A model generated the notes under the pieces. That model worked only from the letters and a program-made list of their open reading frames with translations. It ran no database searches and was not told where the DNA came from. A stretch of 64,000 nt of DNA from Liolophura sinensis (lineage: Eukaryota; Mollusca; Polyplacophora; Chitonida; Chitonidae), in assembly GCF_032854445.1 (NCBI RefSeq), contig NC_088302.1, forward strand, positions 56,648,237 through 56,712,236, written 5' to 3'. The translations under genes were made by a program, and so were the position numbers. Below, one piece after another: positions 1 to 9,351 of this stretch (positions are counted from its first letter, which is position 1; each line of letters begins with the position of its first letter).

Positions 1-416
1 AGTTTTCCAGCAGCGTAAAAATAAAAGATCAAGCTTACATCTATCAAAGCAAAAGTAAGTCGTTCCCTTTGTATACTATACTATTCAAGAAACAGCGCAG
101 GGCATTCTACATGTGTATAAATGATTCACAACTATTTATATTCAATGATTTTAGTTAGATAAACAATTGAGAAATCTGACAAAGGAAATGAGTTATCTCT
201 GCAATTTTCAGCTGTGATTTAGTTTCCATTTAATTTTGAAATGCACCCCAGCCAGATTTGAGCATGAAACGCTGCTGTAACACTTGCAGGGTATTTACTG
301 ACAATACTTATGTGCCTTGCACAGACTAACCAAATAACCTTATTCAATCACATTTATACAACCCTTTTTTGAGAAATATCAACATGAACCGGAATACCTC
401 TTGCTTTTTTTGAAAA

Positions 417-1270
417 ACTGTCCAGTGCTGTGCAGCATGTACCATGCCGCTGCTGTAACCTTTCTGTGCAGTAACTGTCCAGTGCTGTGCATTATGTACT
501 GTGTGGTTGCTGTAACTTTTCTGTGCAGTAACTGTCCGGTGCTGTGCAGCATGTACCATGCGGCTGCTGTAACTTTTCTGTGCAGTAACTGTCCGGTGCT
601 GTGCAGCATGTACCATGCCGCTGCTGTAACTTTTCTGTGCAGTAACTGTCCAGTGCTGTGCATTATGTACTGTGTGGTTGCTGTAACTTTTCTGTGCAGT
701 AACTGTCCAGTGCTGTGCATTATGTACTGTGTGGTTGCTGTAACTTTTCTGTGCAGTAACTGTCCAGTGCTGTGCAGCCTGTACCATGCGGCTGCTGTAA
801 CTTTTCTGTGCAGTAACTGTCCAGTGCTGTGCATTATGTACTGTGTGGTTGCTGTGCGTTGCTGTAGCTTTTCTGTGCAGTAACTGTCCAGTGCTGTGCA
901 TTATGTACTGTGTGGTTGCTGGGCGTTGCTGTAACTTTTCTGTGCAGTAACTATCCGGTGCTGTGCAGCATGTACCATGCGGCTGCTGTAACTTTTCTGT
1001 GCAGTAATTGTCCGGTGCTGTGCAGCATGTACCATGCCGCTGCTGTAACTTTTCTGTGCAGTAACTGTCCAGTGCTGTGCATTATGTACTGTGTGGTTGC
1101 TGTAACTTTTCTGTGCAGTAACTGTCCGGTGCTGTGCAGCATGTACCATGCCACTGCTATAACCTTTCTGTGCAGTAACTGTCCAGTGCTGTGCATTATG
1201 TACTGTGTGGTTGCTGTAACTTTTCTGTGCAGTAACTATTGAGTGTTGTGCAGTATGTACCGTGGGGCTG
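417..1270. repeat. Minisatellite, 57-bp unit, ~15 copies
   Basis: The unit is 57 bp. Two unit types intermix: one with 'cagcatgtaccatgc' and one with 'cattatgtactgtgtgg', sharing the half 'gctgtaacttttctgtgcag'. A 9-bp insertion (gtgcgttgc-like) disrupts the phase near 855. Because 57 is a multiple of 3 and the unit lacks stops in several frames, both strands show false open frames of 80-185 codons with 19-residue repeats. Confidence 0.96.
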
Positions 1271-1888
1271 TACTGCAGCAGTACTATGTACGTATATTTC
1301 TTGGTGAAAATCCTTGTTCGTTTGCTGTTTTAGCTATTGTCATTTGAAATTTAAGCCTTCTCACATGAAAGTACACAACCAATTTTTGGAGGACAAGATT
1401 TTAGTTGCGTTACATCAGATTTTACACTATAATGAGGTGTCTTATAGAGGCAACACTGTAATTGACGTTTTGCTAAAAAAGGATTCTCAGCCTTTGATGT
1501 ACAACATTTGACAAAGTTAACTTCCTTTGCATACATGTATAGCATAGTTTGCAGACTGCTACCAGCATAATGCAGGGTGACTACTCAGAGGGGTCAGAAA
1601 TGAGGGAGAAAGCAGGAGAGATTCAATGGAGAAAATGCAGAGGACAAGTCAGGCTGAATGCTCTCTGGAGTGAGGCATGCCAGTCATGCACCTGTGGTTG
1701 GCTTCTGGTGAGCTTTTAGACAGTTATGGCTCCTACAGCTGGCTGTACCAGAGCAGTTACATGTGCATGTACATTGTATTTTACACTCTCAGCAGATGAA
1801 GGTTTCGTGGAATTGTAATATGGACTGCTGGAAGCCAGCTATATCTGCACTAGTGGTGAGCTACATACAGTGAAAGCCCAGCCTGGTA

Positions 1889-2100
1889 CAGGACAAGCAC
1901 GTATTGTCAAGCAGGCCAGGACAAGCATGTATTGTCAAGCAGGACAGGACAAGCATGTATTGTCAAGCAGGACAGGACAAGCATGTATTGTCAAGCAGGA
2001 CAGGACAAGCATGTATTGTCAAGCAGGACAGGACAAGCATGTATTGTCAAGCAGGACAGGACAAGCATGTATTGTCAAGCAGGACAGGACAAGCATGTAT
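1889..2100. repeat. Minisatellite, 28-bp unit, ~7.6 copies
   Basis: Units read approximately 'caggacaggacaagcatgta' followed by 'ttgtcaag'. Internal copies are virtually identical, which suggests recent expansion. Since 28 is not a multiple of 3, the three plus-strand frames take turns, giving overlapping false frames. Confidence 0.96.
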
Positions 2101-2822
2101 CAACATCACCATCATATATTCTCGATTCAGAAGCCCAGATGTTCACAGCTTCAATCAAACAAATGTTCCTCTAACAGCAGTAAACATTTACAGGCTGCAA
2201 CAAGTGTAGACTTTTCTACAGAAGGCTTCCTGTCCACAATTGAAAATGCCTCAGGAGGTACTCAGAGGTATGCCGGCCGAGGTATATTATAGTATAAATG
2301 GAACCTTAATGCTCAAGGCACCCGATGATGTAGAGTTCATACATGTACAAGACATGAGTTTAACATCTGACATGCTGTAAATAAGGTCAGCTACAAAGGA
2401 GAACATACACAGGCACATGCATGTGGACAAATGTGACGATCAATCCCCCCTCGTGAAATATGTCTGCATTTCCTTAACAGTATGCACTTAAACAATTTCC
2501 TTTCAACTTTTGCATACATGTATGAACATGGGACATTGCAGCCACTACAGACAGATGAATCTCATCAGTGTTCTGGAAAATAGTTCAAAATAAACTGAAA
2601 TAACAATTTAGAATGTCCTGTCTAATCTTGCTCATTGGAGCTGCTACAATACTTTACTATGTAAAGCTCATCAGCAAGGAAAATGAAAATTATTTTGTCA
2701 GCATATCCACCAATGCCAACATTTCTAGAACAACAAAAGCATCACTGCTACAGAACGCTGTCTTTTCATTTCATAAGAAGGACCACTTACACACACATAC
2801 ATGTAGCAAAACCAATATGCAC

Positions 2823-2883
2823 TCAAGTGTAACATCAATGTGCATTCAAGTGTAACATCTATGTGCATTCAAGTGTAACATCT
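2823..2883. repeat. Short tandem repeat, 23-bp unit, ~2.7 copies
   Basis: The unit 'aagtgtaacatcaatgtgca' plus 'ttc' is repeated with one substitution. It ends about 37 bp from the splice donor of the 2921-3098 exon, inside the intron. Confidence 0.85.
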
Positions 2884-2920
2884 TCTTTACAGAGAATCCA
2901 TACTATTGCATTTATCTTAC

Positions 2921-3098
2921 CTTCTCATGAGGAACCCGCTCTCGCACTCTCTCCACACACTCATTTATCTCACTCCTGTCTAGGAGGGTGTAGCGCAAAA
3001 GGATTCGAGCGAAATCCACTTCAGAAATAGTTGGCATGCCTTTGGAGAACTCTTTGAACTCCAGTTCCAGAACCTCTGACTGTAGGTTTTCCATGAAC
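2921..3098 (-). CDS. MICU3: MICU3-like exon, central pseudo-EF-hand region
   Basis: A 178-nt exon with acceptor tatgtgtttcag and donor gtaagat. It completes Leu, then reads F-M-E-N-L-Q-S-E-V-L-E-L-E-F, K-E-F-S-K-G-M-P-T-I-S-E, V-D-F-A-R-I-L-L-R-Y-T and ends R-V-P-H-E-K in phase 0. The segments FM-[ED]-NLQ-[ST]-EVLE, GM-x-TISE-x-DFA and ILLRYT are specific to MICU3-type members (MICU2 has MENLQTE but lacks the ILLRYT run, from memory). The next family segment (GITFDEF...) is not found in the 2.9 kb left in the window, so the following intron is at least 2920 bp long. Confidence 0.95.
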
Positions 3099-3374
3099 CT
3101 GAAACACATACGCTTTTTCGTACTGACTTACATTAATCTCACCAAAATTTGGATTTAAAGTTGAAATGTCAGCTAAAACCACCCACAAAAAAAAGCTCTG
3201 CTCATAACTGATGTGAAATAGGGTACGGGGGTATGCAAAAACACATGCATTACATGAACTTTTCTGAATCAGTTCTACAGCACCAAAAATACAGCAAAAA
3301 TTGGCATATTTGAAACTGTTAACTAATTGACATATAAACTTATATCACATATATAACGACTTTCAATAACTTAC
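3099..3374 (-). other. Intron between exons 3375-3466 and 2921-3098
   Basis: A 276-bp phase-2 intron with donor gtaagt and acceptor gtttcag. It has no repeat or other feature. Confidence 0.9.
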
Positions 3375-3466
3375 AATCTAAAGTCTTCAAATCTGAGGAC
3401 CTCTTTTCCCTTTTGTCCAAAGAAATGGACCAGCAGGGTTGTGTCTGTAACTGTTCGCTCAGCTGC
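3375..3466 (-). CDS. MICU3: MICU3-like exon, central TTLLVHFFG segment
   Basis: A 92-nt exon with acceptor ttctttctcag and donor gtaagt. It reads A-A-E-R-T-V-T-D-T-T-L-L-V-H-F-F-G, then Q-K-G-K-E-V-L-R-F-E-D-F-R, plus two bases (TT) that join G of the next exon to give Leu. The run TDTTLLVHFFG-x-KGK-x-x-L-x-F-E-D-F is a hallmark of MICU2/3 proteins. In this family it forms the start of the central pair of degenerate EF-hands, which are structural and not calcium-binding. The exon starts in phase 0, in agreement with the three phase-0 linker exons upstream. The introns on both sides are short (277 and 276 bp), unlike the rest of the gene. Confidence 0.94.
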
Positions 3467-3743
3467 CTGAGAAAGAAGGCAAATAGCAGGGATATAACAG
3501 CAGTCTATTTCACCTCGTAAACACGAGATGTAGATTAGAACTGATTCAGGAGTATTCTGTATAATGAGACTATTAATCGCAGGACACTTGAAAGCTAACT
3601 GAATTAAAATGTCTCCTAAACTGGGGATTCACAGAGGGCAAATAAATGCCATATAATACGACAAGGTGCTGGAACTTTCATTTTTCTAGTTGGACATGAC
3701 CCCATATGAACATGTACCTTCCACAAAACAAAACTGAAAACAC
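3467..3743 (-). other. Intron between linker exon c and exon 3375-3466
   Basis: A 277-bp phase-0 intron with donor gtgttttc and acceptor ttctcag. No other feature is seen. If linker exon c is not real, this merges with the next intron upstream. Confidence 0.6.
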
Positions 3744-3797
3744 CTGTATAAAATCAGTAGAACTCTCAGAATCAGGCAAAATGTCAAACCTCTCAAC
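3744..3797 (-). CDS. MICU3: MICU3-like linker exon c (V-E-R-F-D-I-L...)
   Basis: A small candidate exon of 54 nt, 18 codons, phase 0 at both ends. The acceptor is cctaaaatttcag and the donor reads CAG/gtgttttc. It reads V-E-R-F-D-I-L-P-D-S-E-S-S-T-D-F-I-Q. It lies between linker exon b and the well-supported exon at 3375-3466, and adding it keeps the frame and brings the linker to the family length. I recognise no family motif in it, so the call rests on splice signals, phase and position. It could be a cassette exon. The donor is weaker than those of its neighbours. Confidence 0.58.
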
Positions 3798-4288
3798 CTG
3801 AAATTTTAGGACATTCATCGTAGTTAGTGCAGTACAAATTTCTCTCTTACATCCATTATTTAAGTAGGCTAGAGTATTTTGCTCAGGACACATTCAATAT
3901 TTAACTGTAAATGTTAACCTTGTTAGCTGATCATGTTTAGTTTTAATGCACATAAGAGTAAATGTACATGCATTAAACCCTTCCCATAAGCATGCTCACA
4001 CATAATTTACACAATAACATGTCAGAAGTCAGTAGTATGGTATATACAGAAGTAAATGAACATTATACAACTGTTAGTTAAACCAGACAATCTGAAGAAA
4101 AGTTAATGACCAGTGTTCTCTGTGTTTTCTTTGGAGATTCAGTCATGTCAAACCATGCAGCACCATCATAATGTCTCCTCAGAAATGTATGCATCTGAAA
4201 TCTTTAGCAAAACAAAGCTACCTTCAAAAAATAAAAATAAAAAATAAAAAACCAGTAAACTGAAAGCTGAGAGTGTTAATTTACATAC
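3798..4288 (-). other. Intron between linker exons b and c
   Basis: A 491-bp phase-0 intron with donor gtatgtaa and acceptor aaatttcag. An A-rich run (4226-4252 on the plus strand) gives a poly-T/A stretch near the donor end. Nothing else is seen. Confidence 0.6.
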
Positions 4289-4357
4289 TTGTTGGTCTGC
4301 GGACATCTTGTCCTCTGAGTTAGTTCTCCCTGAAGCCGAGCTAAACACCTCCTCCAG
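4289..4357 (-). CDS. MICU3: MICU3-like linker exon b (L-E-E-V-F...)
   Basis: A candidate exon of 69 nt, 23 codons, phase 0 at both ends. The acceptor is gctggtttcag and the donor is gtatgtaa. It reads L-E-E-V-F-S-S-A-S-G-R-T-N-S-E-D-K-M, then S-A-D-Q-Q. It is polar and flexible, as expected for the linker between the first EF-hand lobe and the middle of a MICU protein. Its first five residues also resemble the L-Q-E-I-F helix that normally follows the EF-hand, as do those of the exon at 12146-12238. The two exons could therefore be used in series, which fits the family length, or as alternatives, since both are phase 0/0. The sequence alone does not decide this. Confidence 0.72.
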
Positions 4358-5051
4358 CTGAAACCAGCCAACAGTCACCATACAGAACACACAGAGAGCA
4401 CATGGGGATCATACAGATGCGTATATCTGACATATTAGAGGCCCAATATAGGGATGATATACATACAACAGTGTGATTAGAGCATGGCAGTTAACAGCTT
4501 GCATATACAATAATATAAATACATTTCATATCATGAACAACAATCAACTTTTCTCAGATGACATATTACAACATATCTGGTTTCCATTGCCAAAGGTATT
4601 TATGAGGTACACTAAATCCCTTTGTCACTACACACTGTTTAACACTGCCAAGATTAAGACATTCTCTGTTCACAAGCTTTAATTATCAAATAAACCAATA
4701 ATTGTTGATCAATTCTCTGATTAAACAGATTAAGCAAGCCTAGTACAGAACTTCAAAAGATTGACAAAGATTTCCATGGATCAAAAAATTCATGGACTTA
4801 GTAAGAAGTTTTCTGTTTCAAACACGTACAACAGCAGGGCAGCTCATTTTCATGTTAGTTATATTGTTCACAAATGTTACTTTGAAAATGAATAAGTAGA
4901 TGTCAGTTCTAAACTAATGGTTAGTATTTCTACTGCTAGACTCAGACATGCGCACACGCAATTACACACACTCCTCGCAGTGTTAAAGGCTTGTCACTTT
5001 GTTAAAACATGTATTATAAAGTCTGGATCATGCTATCCTGAAATAGACCGG

Positions 5052-5625
5052 AGTTTCTATCCAAGCTTTACAACATGCACTGGTTTTGGTTTGTCAGCCT
5101 ATCACTCTGAAAGTCTGTCCAGTTTTGGTAGAATCCCCAGATAAACTTAAGATTCCATCCCAGCTTTATAAGATACCTTGGTTTTGGTTTGTCAGCCTAT
5201 CACTCTGAAGGTCTGTCCAGTTTTGGTAGAATCCCCAGATAAATTTAAGATTCCATCCCAGCTTTATAAGATACCTTGGTTTTGGTTTGTCAGGCTATCA
5301 CTCTGAAGGTCTGTCCAGTTTTGGTAGAATCCCCAGATAAATTTAAGATTCCATCCCAGCTTTATAAGATACCTTGGTTTTGGTTTGTCAGCCTATCACT
5401 CTGAAGGTCTGTCCAGTTTTGGTAGAATCCCCAGATAAATTTAAGATTCCATCCCAGCTTTATAAGATACCTTGGTTTTGGTTTGTCAGCCTATCACTCT
5501 GAAGGTCTGTCCAGTTTTGGTAGAATCCCCAGATAAATTTAAGATTCCATCCCAGCTTTATAAGATACCTTGGTTTTGGTTTGTCAGCCTATCACTCTGA
5601 AGGTCTTACCACTTTTGGTAGCATT
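5052..5625. repeat. Minisatellite, 98-bp unit, ~5.8 copies
   Basis: The unit includes 'tggtttgtcagcctatcact', 'ctgtccagttttggtagaat', 'ccccagataaatttaagatt' and 'ccatcccagctttataagat'. The start of 'cagcctatc' recurs at 5095, 5193 and 5291, fixing the period at 98. The left-most and right-most copies are diverged and the internal ones almost identical. Confidence 0.96.
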
Positions 5626-5724
5626 TAAAGTATTGTAGCAAGTCCATTACGTCAAATGTCGTTGACATACCATCTAATCTGACTCACAATTGAGGGATAT
5701 CACCGACACAGACAACTAAATCGC

Positions 5725-5935
5725 TTGAATGCTGCAAGTGGCGGGCCCTTGTTCAACAAGGTCACGTGTTCAAATCCAGACTTCACTGGTTTGAACCCAG
5801 CTTTAAGTCAGGTTTGTACGGTACTTGCATGTCAAAGGACAGTGGTTTACTCCTGGCTTCCATAAAACTGACCACTGCTACAGAAGTGAAAATGTCTTGA
5901 GTATGACGTTACATACCAATCAAACAAATACATCA
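5725..5935 (+). mobile_element. Diverged tRNA-derived SINE remnant
   Basis: The left part has a B-box-like stretch (gtgttcaaatccagacttc). The right part matches the 3' half of the SINE at 49058-49321 in order: 'gtttactcctggcttccat', 'actgaccactgctacagaag', 'tgaaaatgtcttgagtatga', 'cgttacataccaatcaaaca'. These are degraded forms of gtttcctcccaccat, ctggccgctgttgtataag, tgaaatattcttgagtacgg and cgtaaaacaccag. No target-site duplication was recognised. It is an old copy on the plus strand. Confidence 0.6.
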
Positions 5936-6367
5936 AAACTGAGTTTAGTTTAAGATCCATAACTGCCAATCACTTTTCTGGTAAAATTATTTCAACTTCA
6001 TTTGGAGCCATTCAGCACCCTCTTGTCAGAATACAAATGTGGTCATACTGTCAACTGTGCTGTATTGCACTCGGCCATATTCCAATCCTAAAACAATAAA
6101 CCTAAACTTACAACATAAATCTGGCATACTCTACTACCTGCTGTACAGAATATAAAGCTATTCCATGATCGCTATGCAATATCAATTGAACACCTTCACA
6201 GCAGAGTTTTGCTTACAGCAGTTTTATGCAAACCAATTATAGCCACAAAGTAATACCTGGAATAAGTCATATCACCGTTATTCTGATTTTATCATGTTTA
6301 CACATTCAGGGCCATACATTTGTATGTGTGCTACATCAAATTTGCCACATCAATCTGTATATTACTA

Positions 6368-6380
6368 CAATTTTATTAGA
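6368..6380. repeat. Target-site duplication, left copy (13 bp)
   Basis: CAATTTTATTAGA, identical to the copy at 6706-6718 on the other side of the retroposon. Confidence 0.88.
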
Positions 6381-6705
6381 GTGAGTGAGTGAGTGCTTGG
6401 GGTTTAACGTCGTACTCAACAATTTTTCAGTCATATGACAATGAAGAAATCCTTAGGGTGCATGTACGTGTAATGTGCCTCCTTGTAGCAGGACGGATTT
6501 CCACTGCTCTTTCATCTAGTGCTGCTTCACTGAGACGGCTTACCGAAGGCAGGTAAGCCACCCCATCCGAGCCATTATACTGATACCGGTCAACCAGTCG
6601 TTGCATTATCCCCTTCATGTTGAACGCCAAGCGAGGAAGTTACAACTTCCTCTTTTAAAGTCTTAGGTGTGACTGGATCAAAAATTGATCCTGGATCTAC
6701 TGGTC
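6381..6705 (-). mobile_element. Molluscan-type SINE-like retroposon with target-site duplication
   Basis: Element of 325 bp. Read on the minus strand it starts 'gaccagtagatccaggatc' and ends 'gttgagtacgacgttaaac' followed by a (cact)n tail, seen on the plus strand as gtgagtgagtgagtgc. It is flanked by perfect 13-bp direct repeats CAATTTTATTAGA at 6368-6380 and 6706-6718. The duplication, simple-repeat tail and lack of terminal inverted repeats indicate target-primed retroposition. I recognise this family as dispersed in molluscan genomes. The low divergence of the duplication suggests a fairly recent insertion. It contains a 67-codon open frame that I do not consider a gene. Confidence 0.85.
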
Positions 6706-6718
6706 CAATTTTATTAGA
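6706..6718. repeat. Target-site duplication, right copy (13 bp)
   Basis: CAATTTTATTAGA, identical to the copy at 6368-6380. Confidence 0.88.
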
Positions 6719-6805
6719 ATAAAAAACTTTTTTAGTAATAAAATGAAAATAAGAAATGCAAACTGAACATTGTGCTGTGTATGTAACATTAATTAAAACA
6801 GGAAT

Positions 6806-7758
6806 GTGTCATATTGAGTATTGCAGAACAAACCTTTACCTGGGTATGTGTCATATTGAGTATTGCAGAACACACCTTTACCTGCGTATGTCATAGTTAG
6901 TATTGCAGAACACACCTTTACCTGCGTATGTGTCATAGTGAGTATTGCAGAACACACCTTTACCTGCATATGTGTCATAGTGAGTATTGCAGAACACATC
7001 TTTACCTGCGTATGTGTCATAGTGAGTATTGCAGAACACACCTTTACCTGCGTATGTGTCATAGTGAGTATTGCAGAACACACCTTTACCTGCGTATGTG
7101 TCATAGTGAGTATTGCAGAACACACCTTTACCTGCGTATGTGTCATAGTGAGTATTGCAGAACACACCTTTACCTGCGTATGTGTCATAGTGAGTATTGC
7201 AGAACACACCTTTACCTGTATATGTGTCATAGTGAGTATTGCAGAACACACCTTTACCTGCATATGTGTCATAGTGAGTATTGCAGAACACACCTTTACC
7301 TGCGTATGTGTCATAGTGAGTATTGCAGAACACACCTTTACCTGTATATGTGTCATAGTGAGTATTGCAGAACACACCTTTACCTGCATATGTCATAGTG
7401 AGTATTGCAGAACACACCTTTACCTGCGTATGTGTCATAGTGAGTATTGCAGAACACACCTTTACCTGCATATGTGTCATAGTGAGTATTGCAGAACACA
7501 CCTTTACCTGCATATGTGTCATAGTGAGTATTGCAGAACACGCCTTTACCTGCATATGTGTCATAGTGAGTATTGCAGAACACGCCTTTACCTGCATATG
7601 TGTCATAGTGAGAATTGCAGAACACACCTTTACCTGCGTATGTGTCATAGTGAGTATTGCAGAACACACCTTTATCTGCGTATGTGTCATAGTGAGTATT
7701 GCAGAACACACCTTTATCTGCGTATGTGTCATAGTGAGTATTGCAGAACACACCTTTA
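6806..7758. repeat. Minisatellite, 42-bp unit, ~22.7 copies
   Basis: The unit is 'gtgtcatagtgagtattgca' + 'gaacacacctttacctgcgt' + 'at'. Copies vary mainly at tgcgtat/tgcatat/tgtatat, and two copies (near 6888 and 7391) lack 3 bp. The unit has no stop in several frames and 42 is a multiple of 3. This gives false open frames of up to 322 codons on both strands, with 14-residue repeats. Confidence 0.97.
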
Positions 7759-9089
7759 ATTGTGTCAAACAGGATATACATATTGACAGATTGACGCGGC
7801 AAACAATGACTATACAATTATGGGACCTTATCAATGTAAATCGCACCCAACATTTAAGTTACCAGAGAGATTTAAATGTCACTAGTGCAGTGTACACAAA
7901 ACAATAACCCTTCAAATCTGGCATCTGTTATCCTAGTTATTAAAAAATCACTTGGTTGACTTTGTAGCCATTAGTTTGACGAAGAAACTTGCTGTAAGAC
8001 ACCTAAAACAATTCCAGTGAGATCCAAAATCATGCTAGAGAAGAGCAAACTCTTCTTAAAAATAATTATGAAAGACTGTAGCCAAGGATTACAACTAAAG
8101 CTCACTGTATTAATTAAATCACACCAATCATGATGAAGTCACCACAATCAATGATGAAAGTCAAAACTGCAATTAAAGGCTGCTTAGGGCAATGTTCTCA
8201 TTCACATTATACAGCCCAAACTACAACAATACTGTGTAAACGAATGCTGAATGATGTATGAATGGGTGAAAGATGTTACATTATGAGCCTGTATCTGGAA
8301 CTCTGGTTCAACTCAAGGCATCAGGTACAAGCAGAGGTCAGTGAGAGTGATCTCCCTTTAACCAGCAGGCGTGATGAAGTGAAGGATTTCACATACACTT
8401 TCCCTAAATATATTTTTGTTCTTTTAATATATGTATATGTCTGGCTACTTTCACAAAACATTGGTGATCAATTTTTCGCACATTTCCTTGTAAACCTTAC
8501 TGTCTAGCTAGTTGCTGTTTATAAACCTGAACAACTGCATATCTAAAGTTCCACACCATTGACCATGTACTCTGTAGAGAGCTTCAACCCTCCAAATAAA
8601 GAAAAAACACCGTATCTTTTATGACAGCTCCAATAGCTGCATGTAGTTCCTCTGAATTTCATCTTTTATGCTCACAATTCTTATGGTCCATATTTGTGGT
8701 CAACTCTAAGCCTGAAAAGCAAAGATCTAAAACAAATTAAGAAACAACCCATTATGTTACCCATATGATGACATTTTCTCATCAACAACTTTTTGGTCTT
8801 CACTAAACAACAATGACCGATAACAAATAGCAGCTCAGACTTAGGAAGCTTCAAGAAGCCAAGGTGTGGGCCACACGTACAGCTGAGCTGCCAGTGGAAT
8901 CAATTACATACCACACACAATGTGTACCCCAAATAAGTAGCAAGCATATGGGGAATACATGTTATCTGTATGCCTATATACATATACAACACAAGCAAGG
9001 TCGCAAACAAGCAATTTCAGACAGCTGCAACAGCATGTGACATATTATGATGTAAGAAACAAGCAAGCCAAAGCATTAAAGCTTCCAAA

Positions 9090-9215
9090 TGATTCAATGC
9101 ACAGTCAAGGTCATGTACAACTGGGTATGTATGATTTAATGTATAGTCAAGGTCATGTACATCTGGGTATGTATGATTTAATGCACAGCCAAGGTTGTAC
9201 TAAGACGTATATACA
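9090..9215. repeat. Short tandem repeat, 42-bp unit, ~3 copies
   Basis: The unit 'tgatttaatgcacagtcaag' + 'gtcatgtacaactgggtatg' + 'ta' occurs about three times with several substitutions. It is unrelated in sequence to the 42-bp array at 6806-7758. Confidence 0.85.
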
Positions 9216-9351
9216 TGTGTGATTCAATGCAAAACATGACACAATGCACAACCAAAGCATTATGGGTTCCATGTCTTCTTGCAAACCCAAGAATGTTATT
9301 TTTTGTTTAATATAACTGTACGTATATTGAACACGTAATAGATTAACTTTG

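Larger units (their letters stand above)
1..2920 (-). other. Part of the intron downstream of the 2921-3098 exon
   Basis: This begins with the donor gtaagat at 2920 and runs off the window edge. It holds the 57-bp array (417-1270), the 28-bp array (1889-2100) and a short 23-bp repeat (2823-2883). I searched the minus strand for the next MICU segment (GITFDEF, ALNMY) and did not find it. The rest is AT-rich sequence with no coding signal on either strand. Confidence 0.75.

Noticed and set aside
344-1242. Cys-rich or His/Gln-rich repeat peptides of 80-185 residues
   Set aside because: These are shadows of the 57-bp array, open in several frames on both strands, and a 9-bp insertion disturbs the unit.
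6427-6630. 67-codon minus-strand frame as a small gene
   Set aside because: It lies wholly within the retroposon with 13-bp target-site duplication and has no independent support.
6793-7846. Frames of up to 322 codons on both strands resembling a 14-residue repeat protein
   Set aside because: This is a 42-bp array in which several frames on both strands are open, and copies differ without preference for silent changes.
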